Source of the DNA: Actinomycetota bacterium
GTDB lineage: Bacteria > Actinomycetota > Actinomycetes > JACCUZ01
NCBI GenBank assembly: GCA_030841035.1
Contig: JAVEDI010000070.1
Location: 1 to 63,663, forward strand
Direction: 5' to 3'
Length of the DNA stretch: 63,663 bases
Part shown: positions 9,799 to 19,157 of the stretch, in pieces
How positions within the stretch are numbered: the stretch's first letter is position 1
Layout of the letters: each line of letters opens with the position of its first letter
Notes under the pieces: model-generated
What the model was told of the DNA's origin: nothing
Databases searched by the model: none
The model's input: only the letters and a program-made list of their open reading frames with translations
Position numbers and translations under genes: made by a program

Positions 9799-10842
9799 AT
9801 GCAGATACGACGACGCCGGCGTGTCGCGCTGGTCGCGGCCGGGCTCGCGGCCGGGCTGGCCCTGACGGCGTGCGCCAGCACCGACCCGCCCGCCTCCGCG
9901 AACAGCACGGGCGCAAGCGCGAAGGCGGTGACCCTCTCGCTGGTCGCCTACTCCACTCCACAGGCGGCGTACGAAAAGATCATCGCCGCGTTCCAGAAGA
10001 CGCCGGCCGGCAAGGACGTGAAGTTCACCCAGTCCTACGGCGCCTCGGGCGACCAGAGCCGGGCGGTCGAGTCCGGGCTCCCGGCCGACTTCGTCATGTT
10101 CTCGCTCGAGACCGACATGACCCGCCTCGTCAAGGCCGGCCTGGTCGCCGAGGACTGGAGCTCCGACCAGGACAAGGGCATCATCACCGACTCGGTCGTA
10201 GCCCTGGTGACGCGCAAGGGCAACCCGAAGGGCATCAAGAGCTTCGCCGACCTGACCAAGCCCGGCGTCGACGTGATCACGCCCAACCCCTTCTCCTCCG
10301 GTGGTGCCCGCTGGAACATCATGGCGGTGTACGGCTCGCAGACCCAGACAGGGAAGTCGCCCGCGCAGGCGGCCGCATTCCTTACCAAGGTGCTCAAGAA
10401 CGTGTCCGTGCAGGACGACAGCGCCCGCGCCTCGTTGCAGACGTTCACCGGCGGCAAGGGCGACGTGCTCATCTCCTACGAGAACGAGGCGATCTTCGCC
10501 CAGCAGAAGGGTCAGGACATCGACTACGTCGTGCCCGACAGCACCCTGCTGATCGAGAACCCGGCCGCAGTCACCAAGAACAGCAAGCACCCGAAGGAGG
10601 CCAAGGCCTTCCTGGACTTCGTGCACACGCCGCAAGCGCAGCGGATCTTCGCCGAGAACGGCTACCGGCCCGTCGTCAAGGGCGCCGACACCGCGGGCCA
10701 GAGCTTCCCGACACCGTCGGGGCTGTTCACCATCGCCGACCTCGGTGGCTGGCCGGACGTCGCAACCAAGTACTTCGACGTGGACAAGGGCATCGTCACC
10801 GACATCGAGCGAAAGCTCGGTGTCTCCGTGGAGAAGAAGTAG
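9799..10842 (+). CDS. Sulfate/thiosulfate ABC transporter binding lipoprotein
   Basis: A 347-residue extracytoplasmic solute-binding protein. It has an Arg-rich n-region, hydrophobic core and lipobox LTAC with Cys25 as the lipidated residue. The mature part has Sbp/CysP features: QSYGASGDQSRAVESGLPADFV, NPFSSGGARWNIMA and LISYENEA. It would deliver sulfate or thiosulfate to the CysT/CysW channel. The ATG at 9799 has the site GAGAAAGG; a GTG at 9781 is too close to the predicted transcript start. It is the first gene of a four-gene operon with cysT, cysW and cysA. Confidence 0.93.
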   Translation: MQIRRRRRVALVAAGLAAGLALTACASTDPPASANSTGASAKAVTLSLVAYSTPQAAYEKIIAAFQKTPAGKDVKFTQSYGASGDQSRAVESGLPADFVMFSLETDMTRLVKAGLVAEDWSSDQDKGIITDSVVALVTRKGNPKGIKSFADLTKPGVDVITPNPFSSGGARWNIMAVYGSQTQTGKSPAQAAAFLTKVLKNVSVQDDSARASLQTFTGGKGDVLISYENEAIFAQQKGQDIDYVVPDSTLLIENPAAVTKNSKHPKEAKAFLDFVHTPQAQRIFAENGYRPVVKGADTAGQSFPTPSGLFTIADLGGWPDVATKYFDVDKGIVTDIERKLGVSVEKK

Positions 10843-10843
10843 C

Positions 10844-11773
10844 TTGCCCGACACCCACACCGTCAGCGGCGCGGGCGTGACCCTCGTGGAGGCCACGCCC
10901 GCGCCGGGTGTCCCACCCGTCCCCGGTGCCGCGGAGACCTCGCGCGGGCGGCGACGGCGCAGCGCGCCGACGGGTCGCCCGCTGGTCTCCCACGGCCGTC
11001 GCGCGCCCGCCATCGGGCTCGGCATCGTGGTGCTCTACCTCAGCCTCGTCGTCCTGATCCCCCTGGCGGCGGTGGTCTGGCGCTCGGGCGAGGGCGGCGC
11101 CTCGGGCTTCTGGCACGCGGTCACGCGCCCGGAGGCCTCGTCGTCGCTCAAGCTGACGATCGGCGCCTCGCTGCTGGTCGCGGTGGTCAACCTCGTGATG
11201 GGCACGGCGATCGCCTGGCTGCTGGTGCGCGACCGGCTCCCCGGCGGGGCCGTGCTCGACACCCTCATCGACCTGCCGTTCGCACTGCCCACGATCGTGG
11301 CGGGCCTCGCGCTGCTCACGGTGTACGGCGTCAAGAGCCCGGTCGGGCTGAACCTGGCCTACGCCCGCACCGGTGTCGTCGTCGCGCTGCTGTTCGTCAC
11401 GCTGCCCTTCGTCGTGCGCACGGTACAGCCGGTGCTGCTCGAGCTCGACCGCGACATGGAGGAGGCAGCCGCCTCCTTGGGGGCCAACCCGACCGTCGTC
11501 TTCCTGCGGATCATCCTGCCCAACATCATGCCGGCCATGGCGGCCGGGACGGCGCTCGCGTTCGCCCGGGCGATGAGCGAGTTCGGCTCGACCGTGCTGA
11601 TCTCGGGCAACCTGCCCTTCAAGACCCAGGTGGCCTCGGTGCACATCTTCAACCAGCTCGAGAGCGACAACGTCGGCGGTGCGGCCGCGGTCGCTACCGT
11701 CCTGCTGCTCGTCTCGATGCTCGTGCTCGTCGCGCTCGACCTCCTGCAGCGCTGGGCAGGCCGTCGTGGTTAA
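10844..11773 (+). CDS. cysT: Sulfate ABC transporter permease CysT
   Basis: A 309-residue inner-membrane permease with a roughly 50-residue disordered cytoplasmic N-terminus and about six transmembrane segments. The coupling motif is EEAAASLGANPTVVFLRI, which contacts the ATPase. The TTG start at 10844 lies one base after the stop of the binding-protein gene, with GGAGAAG just upstream, so I prefer it to internal GTG codons. It pairs with CysW to form the channel. Confidence 0.92.
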   Translation: MPDTHTVSGAGVTLVEATPAPGVPPVPGAAETSRGRRRRSAPTGRPLVSHGRRAPAIGLGIVVLYLSLVVLIPLAAVVWRSGEGGASGFWHAVTRPEASSSLKLTIGASLLVAVVNLVMGTAIAWLLVRDRLPGGAVLDTLIDLPFALPTIVAGLALLTVYGVKSPVGLNLAYARTGVVVALLFVTLPFVVRTVQPVLLELDRDMEEAAASLGANPTVVFLRIILPNIMPAMAAGTALAFARAMSEFGSTVLISGNLPFKTQVASVHIFNQLESDNVGGAAAVATVLLLVSMLVLVALDLLQRWAGRRG

Positions 11774-12557
11774 GGTCGGCCTACGGGTCACGGTGCTCGC
11801 CTATCTGACGATGCTGCTCGTCCTGCCCGTCGCGGTCGTCCTCTGGCACACCTTCCACTCGGGCGTGGGCCCGGTGCTCCGCGCGCTCGGCACACCGGCC
11901 GCCGCGCACGCCTTCCAGATCACGGCGGTGGTGACCTTCTACGCCGTACTGGCCAACACGCTCTTCGGGGTCCTCGCCGCGATCCTGCTGGTGCGCTACC
12001 GCTTCCCGGGCAAGCGCGTCCTCAACGCGCTCATCGACCTGCCGCTCGCGGTCAGCCCGGTCATCGTCGGCCTCGCGCTGGTGTTGGTCTACGGCCGCAC
12101 GACCGGCACCGGCAAGGCGCTCGCCCAGCTCGGGGTCAGCATCATCTTCTCGATCCCCGGCATGGTGCTCGCCACCGTGTTCGTCTGCATCCCCCTGGTC
12201 GTCCGCGCGGTGGCACCGGTGCTCGAGGAGATCGGTGACGAGCAGGAGCAGGCCGCGTCGACACTCGGTGCCGGAAGCTGGCAGACCTTCCGGCGCATCA
12301 CCCTGCCGGCCATCCGCGGCGCGCTCGCCTACGGCGTCGTGCTGGCGCTGGCCCGTTCGCTCGGTGAGTACGGCGCCATCGCGGTGGTGTCCGGCCGGCT
12401 CGTCGGACGCACGCAGACCGTCACGTTGTTCGTCCAGGAGCGCTACCAGAACTTCGACCAGCAGGCGGCGTACGCCGCCGCGACGGTGCTCGTCGCGACG
12501 GCCGTGATCGCCCTGCTGATCAGCCGCTTGTTGCGACCGAAGGAGCTGGCCCGATGA
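11766..12557 (+). CDS. cysW: Sulfate ABC transporter permease CysW
   Basis: A 263-residue permease with about six transmembrane helices and the coupling motif [19 protein letters not shown]. The C-terminal region [14 protein letters not shown] is typical of CysW. The GTG start at 11766 overlaps the end of cysT by 8 bp, which implies translational coupling and a 1:1 ratio of the two permeases. An earlier start would overlap cysT further and adds no conserved sequence. Confidence 0.92.
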   Translation: MVKVGLRVTVLAYLTMLLVLPVAVVLWHTFHSGVGPVLRALGTPAAAHAFQITAVVTFYAVLANTLFGVLAAILLVRYRFPGKRVLNALIDLPLAVSPVIVGLALVLVYGRTTGTGKALAQLGVSIIFSIPGMVLATVFVCIPLVVRAVAPVLEEIGDEQEQAASTLGAGSWQTFRRITLPAIRGALAYGVVLALARSLGEYGAIAVVSGRLVGRTQTVTLFVQERYQNFDQQAAYAAATVLVATAVIALLISRLLRPKELAR

Positions 12558-12591
12558 GGTTCTACCCGAGACCCCCGAGGACACCCCAGTC

Positions 12592-13557
12592 ATGAGCATC
12601 CAGGTCCGCAACGTCCGCAAGACCTTCGGCGACTTCGTCGCACTCGACGACGTCTCGGTGGAGATCCCCTCGGGATCGCTGACGGCGCTGCTCGGCCCCA
12701 GCGGCGGTGGCAAGTCCACGCTGCTGCGCGTCGTCGCGGGCCTGGAGCAGCCCGACTCGGGGCTGGTCGAGATCGAGGGTCGCGAGGCCACCCGGCTGCC
12801 GGCACAGGAGCGCGGGGTGGGGTTCGTGTTCCAGCACTACGCGGCCTTCAAGCACCTGTCCGTCTATCGCAACGTCGCCTTCGGACTCGAGATCCGCAAG
12901 CGGCCCAAGGCCGAGATCAAGAAACGGGTCACCGAGCTGCTCGAGCTGGTGCACCTCGAGAACTTCGCCGACCGGTACCCCTCGCAGCTCTCCGGCGGCC
13001 AACGCCAGCGCATGGCCCTCGCCCGCGCCCTCGCGGTGGAGCCCGCCGTACTGCTGCTGGACGAGCCGTTCGGCGCCCTGGACGCCCAGGTCCGCAAGGA
13101 GCTGCGGGTCTGGCTGCGCAACCTGCACGACCAGGTGCACGTGACGACCGTGTTCGTCACCCACGACCAGGAGGAGGCGATGGAGGTCGCCGACTCGATC
13201 GTGGTGATGGCCAACGGCAGGGTGGAGCAGATCGGCTCGCCGGACGACCTCTACGACCAGCCGGCCAACGACTTCGTCATGAGCTTCCTCGGGCCGGTGA
13301 CGCAGCTGGCCGGTCGCCTGGTGCGTCCGCACGACCTGGAGCTGTTCACGACCCCCGACGTCGACACGGTCCCGGCAGAGGTCCAGCGGGTGACCCGCCT
13401 CGGCTTCGAGGTGAAGGTCGACCTCAGGATCGACGGCCGGGACGCCTGGGCGCAGGTGACGCGCGGCACCGCGGAGCAGTTCGGCCTCGAGGCCGGTCGC
13501 ACCGTGCACGTGCGCCGGGCGCCCGACCGGATCGCGCTGCCCGTGCGATCGGCCTGA
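12592..13557 (+). CDS. cysA: Sulfate ABC transporter ATP-binding protein CysA
   Basis: A 321-residue ABC ATPase that energises sulfate uptake. Walker [10 protein letters not shown] (35-43), signature LSGGQRQR, Walker [13 protein letters not shown] and the switch histidine in VTHDQEEA are intact. After residue 240 a short TOBE-like domain follows; the protein is somewhat shorter than enterobacterial CysA (about 350-365), so the regulatory tail is reduced. It is the last gene of the operon, 34 bp after cysW, and converges with the Rrf2 gene 12 bp away. Confidence 0.94.
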   Translation: MSIQVRNVRKTFGDFVALDDVSVEIPSGSLTALLGPSGGGKSTLLRVVAGLEQPDSGLVEIEGREATRLPAQERGVGFVFQHYAAFKHLSVYRNVAFGLEIRKRPKAEIKKRVTELLELVHLENFADRYPSQLSGGQRQRMALARALAVEPAVLLLDEPFGALDAQVRKELRVWLRNLHDQVHVTTVFVTHDQEEAMEVADSIVVMANGRVEQIGSPDDLYDQPANDFVMSFLGPVTQLAGRLVRPHDLELFTTPDVDTVPAEVQRVTRLGFEVKVDLRIDGRDAWAQVTRGTAEQFGLEAGRTVHVRRAPDRIALPVRSA

Positions 13558-13569
13558 GCGTCGCCCGGT

Positions 13570-14028
13570 TCAGGGCCGCTCGTCCAGCCCGTACTCGTCG
13601 GCCGTGGCGACCACGTGCTTGGGCAGGTTGCCGGTGCGCACGTCCTCGAGGGTCACCTTCTCGAGCACCTCGCGAAGGCTGCCACGCACCGCGATCCACA
13701 CGGTGGCCAGGCTCGCCGTCGGACCCTCGTAGGAGAGCTTGGCCGGGCTCACGTCGCGCACCGTCGCCAGAGGGCCCTCGACGGCGCGGATGACGTCGGC
13801 GATGCTGATCTCCGCCGCCGGCCGGGCCAGCACGTAGCCGCCCTCGGGACCGCGCCGGCTGACCAGCACCTTCTTCTGCTTGAGCTGGCGCAGGATCTCG
13901 AGCAGGAACTTCGGCGGGATCTCCTGCGTGGTGGCCAGGTGCTCGGCCTTCACCGGCATCCGTGACTCGTCGGCGGCAAGCTGGACGAGCGCCCGGACGG
14001 CATAGTCGACCCTGGCAGAGACGCGCAT
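13570..14028 (-). CDS. Rrf2-family transcriptional regulator, cysteine-free
   Basis: A 152-residue winged-helix regulator. It has the Rrf2 N-terminal core RVDYAVRALVQLA, the recognition region IPPKFLLEILRQL and the wing SRRGPEGGYVLARP. The protein has no cysteine, so it cannot bind an Fe-S cluster as IscR or NsrR do; it is CymR-like in that respect. CymR senses cysteine status through CysK/O-acetylserine. Its position beside the sulfate operon points to control of sulfur uptake. No Shine-Dalgarno site is seen; CAGAGT 6 nt before the ATG suggests a leaderless transcript. Confidence 0.88.
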   Translation of the reverse strand: MRVSARVDYAVRALVQLAADESRMPVKAEHLATTQEIPPKFLLEILRQLKQKKVLVSRRGPEGGYVLARPAAEISIADVIRAVEGPLATVRDVSPAKLSYEGPTASLATVWIAVRGSLREVLEKVTLEDVRTGNLPKHVVATADEYGLDERP

Positions 14029-14083
14029 GGGGCCACTCTGTCAGCAATCCACACCCATCACGCAGCCAGGATCGTCGGGCGTG

Positions 14084-14953
14084 TCAGCGCGGCTCACGCG
14101 CCGTCAGCCGGTCGAAGGACTCCAGTCGGCGACGCAGCCGCGGCCCGGACGCCTCGACGACCCCGAGCACGATCGACTCGACCACCGCGAGGGCCGGCGT
14201 CAGGGTGAGGAACGGGCGGGGCCCCTCGACGACGGTGGTGAGCAGGACGGTGGCCGACGAGGCGAGCGGGCTCAGGTAGCGGTCGGTGAACAGCACGACC
14301 TTGCCGCCGCGCCGGACGCCCTCCCGGCCGAACTCCACGACCTCGTCGTCGTAACGGCGGTAGTCGAAGACCACCAGCGTCGAGCGGCGGCCGACGTCGA
14401 GAAGAGCCGCGTCGCGGACCGCCCGGTCCGGCTGCAGGTAGCGCACCCCGGGCCGTAGGAGCGAGAGGTAGCGGGCGAGGTACTCCGCGTGCGTCGAGGA
14501 GACCCGCCCACCGGTGAGCACGACCTCGCGGTCGCGGTCGGCGATCAGTGCCACCGCGCGGTCGAGCTCGACCGGGTCGAGCTCCCGCAGGCTCTGGGTG
14601 ACCGCGCGACCGATGGTGCGCTGGCAGCGACGCAGCAGCGGGGTCACCGCGCCGTCGGGCCCGGGTTCGGGGTAGAGCTCGACCGGGCCGGCGGAGCGGG
14701 CCGACAGCTCGGCCCGCAGCCGTTGCTGGAGCGTCGCGAAGCCCGGGAAGCCGAGCTTCGCCACGAGTCGCACCACGGTGGGGGCGCTGACACCCGCGGT
14801 CGAGGCGAGGCCGGCGACGGTCTGCAGCCCCGCGGCCGGGTAGTCGGCCAACAGCGCCTGGGCGACGAGCAGCTCCGAGGGCGTCAGGTCCGCGCGGCAG
14901 GCGCGCAGCAGCTCGGCGACGGTCGTGCGCGGGCGCGTGGTGATGGCGGCCAT
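14084..14953 (-). CDS. RpiR/MurR-family transcriptional regulator (HTH-SIS)
   Basis: A 289-residue regulator. The N-terminal HTH_6 domain (about residues 5-80) contains LTPSELLVAQALLAD and SAPTVVRLVAKLGFPGF. The C-terminal SIS domain (about 120-260) normally binds a phosphorylated sugar or related ligand. The ATG at 14953 has GAGGA upstream. It lies 20 bp downstream of the glutamine-synthetase-like gene on the same strand, so it probably belongs to that transcript and controls the divergent amine locus, perhaps through the palindrome at 16430-16445. The ligand is unknown. Confidence 0.88.
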   Translation of the reverse strand: MAAITTRPRTTVAELLRACRADLTPSELLVAQALLADYPAAGLQTVAGLASTAGVSAPTVVRLVAKLGFPGFATLQQRLRAELSARSAGPVELYPEPGPDGAVTPLLRRCQRTIGRAVTQSLRELDPVELDRAVALIADRDREVVLTGGRVSSTHAEYLARYLSLLRPGVRYLQPDRAVRDAALLDVGRRSTLVVFDYRRYDDEVVEFGREGVRRGGKVVLFTDRYLSPLASSATVLLTTVVEGPRPFLTLTPALAVVESIVLGVVEASGPRLRRRLESFDRLTAREPR

Positions 14954-14973
14954 CCGAGGTCCTCGTGCTGCCC

Positions 14974-16353
14974 TCAGTAGCGCCAGCGCACGGCCGCGGC
15001 AACGTCCTCGGGGGTGGCGTCCGCGAAGAGCTCCGCCTCCGCGCGGCGTACGTCGACGATGGTGTCGGCGAGCTCGGTGCCGAAGGCCCGCGTGAGCACC
15101 GGATCGGCCTCGAACGCGTCGGCGACGTCGCCCAGCGAGCTCGGGAGCGCGAGGATGCCGCGCCGTGCGCGTTCGTCGTCGGACAGGGTCGCCGGGTCGA
15201 CGTCGACCGAGGGGGGCAGCCGTGCACCGTCGCGCAGCCCCGCGAGCCCGGCATAGATCAGCGCCGCGACCACCAGGTACGGGTTGGCGGCCAGGTCGAA
15301 GGCCTTGACCTCCAGGTTGGCCGCCCGTCCCTGGTTCCCGGGTGACCCGGCGACCACCCGTAGCGCGGTCTCCCGGTTCTCGGGGCCCCATGCCTGGAAC
15401 GCGCCCGCCCAGTGGTGGGGGACCAGCCGCAGATAGCTCGCGACCGACGGTGCTCCGACGGCGAGCAGGGCCGGCAGCCGCAGCAGGATGCCCGCCGTGA
15501 ACGCGCCGGCCTCCTCGGTCAGCCCGTGCTGCCCCGCGCCCCCGGTGAACAGGTTCTGGTCACCGCGCCAGAGGGAGAGATGGACGTGGCCGCCGTTGCC
15601 GACATCTTCGGCCAGCACCTTGGGGGAGAACGAGGCGCGCATGCCGTGCCGGGCGCTGGTCGCGCGGACCGTCTCGCGCACCAGCACGAGGGTGTCCGCA
15701 GCCCCGACCGGGTCCTCGGCGGCCACCGAGACCTCGAACTGTCCCGCGCCGTACTCCGGATGGATCTGCTCGACCACGACGCCCTGGCGCTCGAAGGCGA
15801 CGAGCAGGTCGCGCACGTAGTCCGAGCGCTCCGAGAGGCGGGTGTAGCCGTAGGCGGGGCCGCGCGCCGCCGGCACGAAGGCGTCTCCTGCGCCCGCCTC
15901 GCCCACCGCCCACTCCACCTCGAACGCGGCCATCGCGGTCAGGCCCGCGCCGGCCAGCTCGGCGACCGCGCGCTTGGCCAGGCTGCGCTGGTCCTGGGGG
16001 TGCACGCTGCCGTCCTGTCGGTGGCGGTCGGCCGGCGCCCAGGCCCAGCCCGGCTGCTCCGCGAGGACGGTGAGCCGGCTCAGGTCCGGGTGCAGCCGCA
16101 AGTCACCGACCGGCCCCCCGGCGTGGCGGCCGGAGGTGATGGAGTCGTCGACGAGGAAGGCGTCGAAGACCGGCGACGCACCGATGCCCCACGCCGCGGC
16201 CGCCGGCAGCCGCCGCAGCGGCACGGCCTTCACCCGGGTGACGCCGCTGTTGTCCACCCAGGTGGCCGCGACACCGACGACTCCCTGCTCGGCCAGCTTC
16301 TCGAGGACGCTCTCCGCCGCTGCCGCCTGCTGGTTGCGCTCCTGCTGCTCCAC
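14974..16353 (-). CDS. Glutamine-synthetase-like ligase (FluG C-terminal / GlnA3-GlnA4 type)
   Basis: A 459-residue member of the GS-I superfamily. ATP/metal-site blocks are FEVEWAV, HPEYGAGQFEVS and GNGGHVHLSLW, with ENRETALRV and NLEVKAFD later. It differs from true GlnA in the N-terminal domain and has no recognisable adenylylation loop, so it more likely makes gamma-glutamyl-amides of amines (compare polyamine or ethanolamine ligases GlnA3/GlnA4). The next divergent genes include an amidohydrolase of the type fused to this ligase in fungal FluG. The GTG at 16353 is chosen because GAGGAG precedes it; upstream ATG codons give an atypical extension. Confidence 0.87.
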   Translation of the reverse strand: MEQQERNQQAAAAESVLEKLAEQGVVGVAATWVDNSGVTRVKAVPLRRLPAAAAWGIGASPVFDAFLVDDSITSGRHAGGPVGDLRLHPDLSRLTVLAEQPGWAWAPADRHRQDGSVHPQDQRSLAKRAVAELAGAGLTAMAAFEVEWAVGEAGAGDAFVPAARGPAYGYTRLSERSDYVRDLLVAFERQGVVVEQIHPEYGAGQFEVSVAAEDPVGAADTLVLVRETVRATSARHGMRASFSPKVLAEDVGNGGHVHLSLWRGDQNLFTGGAGQHGLTEEAGAFTAGILLRLPALLAVGAPSVASYLRLVPHHWAGAFQAWGPENRETALRVVAGSPGNQGRAANLEVKAFDLAANPYLVVAALIYAGLAGLRDGARLPPSVDVDPATLSDDERARRGILALPSSLGDVADAFEADPVLTRAFGTELADTIVDVRRAEAELFADATPEDVAAAVRWRY

Positions 16354-16429
16354 AGCCGCTCCTCGCGTAGAGACGGCGCCGCCTGAGGCGACTCTGCCGG
16401 CGGCCATTGTCCACGAACGCGCCCCCGTG

Positions 16430-16465
16430 TGAAACATCTGTTACAAGCAGTGGTGGCTCTATCTT
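16430..16465 (+). promoter_or_regulatory. Palindromic operator and -10 element in the divergent amine locus promoter region
   Basis: TGAAACA-TC-TGTTACA (16430-16445) is a 16-bp palindrome with one mismatched pair. TATCTT (16460-16465) resembles a -10 for the permease transcript, which puts the palindrome over the -35 region. It lies between the GS-like gene and the permease gene, the natural place for the RpiR-type regulator to act on both directions. Confidence 0.5.
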
Positions 16466-16540
16466 TTGGCGTTCAGATCGCCCAGGATGCTGGCTGCGCA
16501 CGGTTCGCACGGCTCCGCCTCGTCGTTCTCGGAGGACCCC

Positions 16541-18031
16541 ATGGCCGGACCCACCAACGGTCGTCTTCGTCGCAACCTCACGGTCTGGCAGGCCGTCGGG
16601 CTCTCGGTCGCCCTGATGGCACCCAGCATGGCCGCGAACATCAACCCGCAGTTCACCGCCGCGACCGTCGGCCGCGCCGTTCCGCTGGCGTTCCTCTTCG
16701 CCGCGATCGGTGTCCTGCTCGTGGGCTATGGCTTCGTGCGGCTCTGCCAGTACTACCAGCACTCCGGATCGGTCTACGCCTTCGTCGGTTCCACCCTCGG
16801 GCCGCGGACCGGTGTCGTGAGCGGCCTGGCACTGTTCGCGACGTACGTCTTCTACGGCGTCGTCACCGCCTCGGCCACGGGCATCCTCGGCACCGACTTC
16901 CTGAACAAGATCGGCGTCTGGGACAACCCGGGACGGTGGGGGCCCTTCGTGCTCGCCGCACTCGCGTTGGTGGGCTCGCTCGCCCTCACGATCGCCCCGG
17001 CGCGGCGCGGCACGACTGCCCTGCTGCTCATCGAGGGCGCGACGATCGCCCTGATCCTGCTGGTGTGCGCGGTGGTCCTCGTCCGGGTCATCGACCACTC
17101 CGCACCCAACGGCGGCACCCAGCACTTCACCCTCGACCCGTTCACCGTGCCGGCGGGCATCGGTGCCTCGACGGTGTTCCTCGGCATCGTGTTCGGCTTC
17201 TTGTCCTTCGCCGGGTTCGAGGCTGCCTCGACCCTCGGTGAGGAGACCCAGAACCCGCGCCGCGACATCCCGCGCGCGATCCTGGGGACCGCGATCTTCG
17301 GTGGCATCTACTTCGTCGTCGTCACCGCCATCGAGATGATGGGCTTCGGCTCGGACGCCGCCGGGGTCAAGGCGTTCACCAGCTCGTCCTCGCTCGTCGG
17401 CGACCTCGGACACTCCTACATCGCTTCGTGGGTCGGTGACCTCGTCAGCCTCGGCGCGGCCATCAGCGCGTTCGGCTGCTGCCTGGCCTGCGTGGTCGGC
17501 GCGTCGCGGCTGCTGTTCGCGATGAGCCGTGACCTCACCGACGGCGGCCGCGGTCTCTCCGCGGTATCGCCGCAGGGGACACCGGCCCGCGCCGCCCTCG
17601 TCGTCGTCGGGCTGATGGCGGGGATCATCGTGGTCTCAGTCGTCGCGTTCGACGCCCAGGCCACCGACACGTTCGGCTGGTCGGGCACCATCGGCACGCT
17701 GATCCTGCTGGTGGCCTACGTCCTGACCACTATCGGTGCCATCCGGCTGGTGTTCGTGCAGCACAAGATCCGGGTGCCGCAGTGGGAGATCGTCATACCG
17801 CTCGCCGCCCTCGTGGTGCTGGGCTACACGATCTACCGCAACGTGATCCCGTACCCCACGTCCGGACCGGCGCAGTGGTTCCCGGTCGTGGCCGGCGGTT
17901 GGCTGGCGCTGGCCGTCATCGCGGTGCTCGCCGCGCCGCGCGCCGCGGCACGGCTCGGTGAGCGGTTGGCCGCCGAGGAGGGGATCAGGGCGCACCAGGA
18001 CGACGCCCCGGTGCGCCTCACCGATGCCTGA
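16541..18031 (+). CDS. APC-superfamily amino acid/amine permease
   Basis: A 496-residue integral membrane transporter with about twelve predicted helices. The APC signature region near helix 1 reads VWQAVGLSVALMAPSMAANINP, and FLSFAGFEAASTLGEET is the conserved helix 6-7 segment. Substrates of this family include amino acids, polyamines and ethanolamine. The ATG at 16541 has a GGAGGA site 6 nt upstream. It is the first gene of a tight operon: the amidohydrolase start overlaps its stop by 8 bp. The substrate is inferred only from the neighbours to be an amine or amino acid. Confidence 0.92.
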   Translation: MAGPTNGRLRRNLTVWQAVGLSVALMAPSMAANINPQFTAATVGRAVPLAFLFAAIGVLLVGYGFVRLCQYYQHSGSVYAFVGSTLGPRTGVVSGLALFATYVFYGVVTASATGILGTDFLNKIGVWDNPGRWGPFVLAALALVGSLALTIAPARRGTTALLLIEGATIALILLVCAVVLVRVIDHSAPNGGTQHFTLDPFTVPAGIGASTVFLGIVFGFLSFAGFEAASTLGEETQNPRRDIPRAILGTAIFGGIYFVVVTAIEMMGFGSDAAGVKAFTSSSSLVGDLGHSYIASWVGDLVSLGAAISAFGCCLACVVGASRLLFAMSRDLTDGGRGLSAVSPQGTPARAALVVVGLMAGIIVVSVVAFDAQATDTFGWSGTIGTLILLVAYVLTTIGAIRLVFVQHKIRVPQWEIVIPLAALVVLGYTIYRNVIPYPTSGPAQWFPVVAGGWLALAVIAVLAAPRAAARLGERLAAEEGIRAHQDDAPVRLTDA

Positions 18032-19157
18032 CCCCGCGCTTCTCGCGGACCTGCCGCTCGTCGACCACCACTGCCACGGCGTCGCGCGGGACGCGTTGGA
18101 CCGCGCAGGCTTCGAGGCGCTGCTGTGCGAGGCCGACGGGCCCGGACGGTGGCACGGGTCGCTGTTCGACTCGCAGGTGGGACTCGCCGTACGCCGCGTG
18201 TGCGCACCGCTGCTGGACCTGCCGGTCCACTCACCGGCCGAGCACTACCTGGCCCGCCGCGCCGAGCTGGGCCCCGAGGAGGTCAACCGGCGGCTGGTCA
18301 CCTCGACCGGCATCACCGACTTCCTGGTCGACACCGGCTACCTGGGGGCAACGGTCACCAGCCCCGAGGAGCTGGGCCGGCTGGCCGGCGCCCGGGCGCG
18401 GCGCATCGTGCGCCTCGAGGCGGTCGCCGAGCAGGCGGTCACGACGACCACCGCCACCGGTTTCGCCGAGGCCTACCGGGGCGCGCTGGCGGAGGCCGCG
18501 GCGGGCGCGGCCGGGCTGAAGTCGATCGCGGCCTACCGCGTCGGGCTCGACCTCGACCCGAGCCGCCCCGGTCCGCGGGAGGTCGCGGACGCGGCCGGCC
18601 GCTGGCAGGCCCGTCTCGAGGCCGGGGCACCGCTGCGCATGGTCGACGAGGTGCTCACCCGGTTCGCCTTCTGGACCGGGGTCGATCTGGGGCTGCCAGT
18701 GCAGTTCCACGTGGGCTACGGCGACGCCGACATCGACCTGCACAGGTGCGACCCGCTGCTGCTGACACCGCTGCTACGGGCCACCGCCGGGGCCGGCGTA
18801 CCGGTCATGCTGCTGCACAACTACCCGTTCCACCGGCACGCGGGCTACCTCGCACAGGTCTTCGACCACGTCTTCGTCGACATCGGCCTCACCGTGCAGG
18901 GCGTCGGCACCCGCGCGCGCGAGGTGCTCGAGGAGCTCTTCGAGCTGGCCCCGTTCGGTGCCGTGCTGTTCTCGACCGACGCCTTCGGGCTCGCGGAGCT
19001 GTACGCCGTCAGCACCTCCCTCTTCCGCGACGCGCTCGGCGGCCTGCTCGACGACGGTGTCGCCGCCGGCGCGTGGTCGACGGACGACGCGCGGCGCATC
19101 GCGCGGCTGGTGTGCGCGGAGAACGCGCACCGTGCCTATGGCCTGGACGGCGCGTGA
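18024..19157 (+). CDS. Amidohydrolase_2 family hydrolase (FluG N-terminal-like)
   Basis: A 377-residue TIM-barrel metal hydrolase. The N-terminal metal motif is VDHHCHG (residues 13-19); later ligands are likely in QFHVGYGD and LLHNYPFHR, with the catalytic Asp in LFSTDAFGL. This subfamily is found fused to a GS-like ligase in fungal FluG and beside such ligases in bacteria, so it may hydrolyse gamma-glutamyl-amides or a related intermediate. Its start overlaps the permease stop by 8 bp, and its own stop overlaps the M20 start (GTGA). It is the middle member of a translationally coupled trio. Confidence 0.88.
   Translation: MPDPALLADLPLVDHHCHGVARDALDRAGFEALLCEADGPGRWHGSLFDSQVGLAVRRVCAPLLDLPVHSPAEHYLARRAELGPEEVNRRLVTSTGITDFLVDTGYLGATVTSPEELGRLAGARARRIVRLEAVAEQAVTTTTATGFAEAYRGALAEAAAGAAGLKSIAAYRVGLDLDPSRPGPREVADAAGRWQARLEAGAPLRMVDEVLTRFAFWTGVDLGLPVQFHVGYGDADIDLHRCDPLLLTPLLRATAGAGVPVMLLHNYPFHRHAGYLAQVFDHVFVDIGLTVQGVGTRAREVLEELFELAPFGAVLFSTDAFGLAELYAVSTSLFRDALGGLLDDGVAAGAWSTDDARRIARLVCAENAHRAYGLDGA

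Noticed and set aside
7284-9908. A very long open frame antisense to the pirin, allB and sulfate-binding genes.
   Set aside because: It is the GC-rich shadow of three well-identified genes and has low-complexity Arg/Gly/Ala composition with no family similarity.
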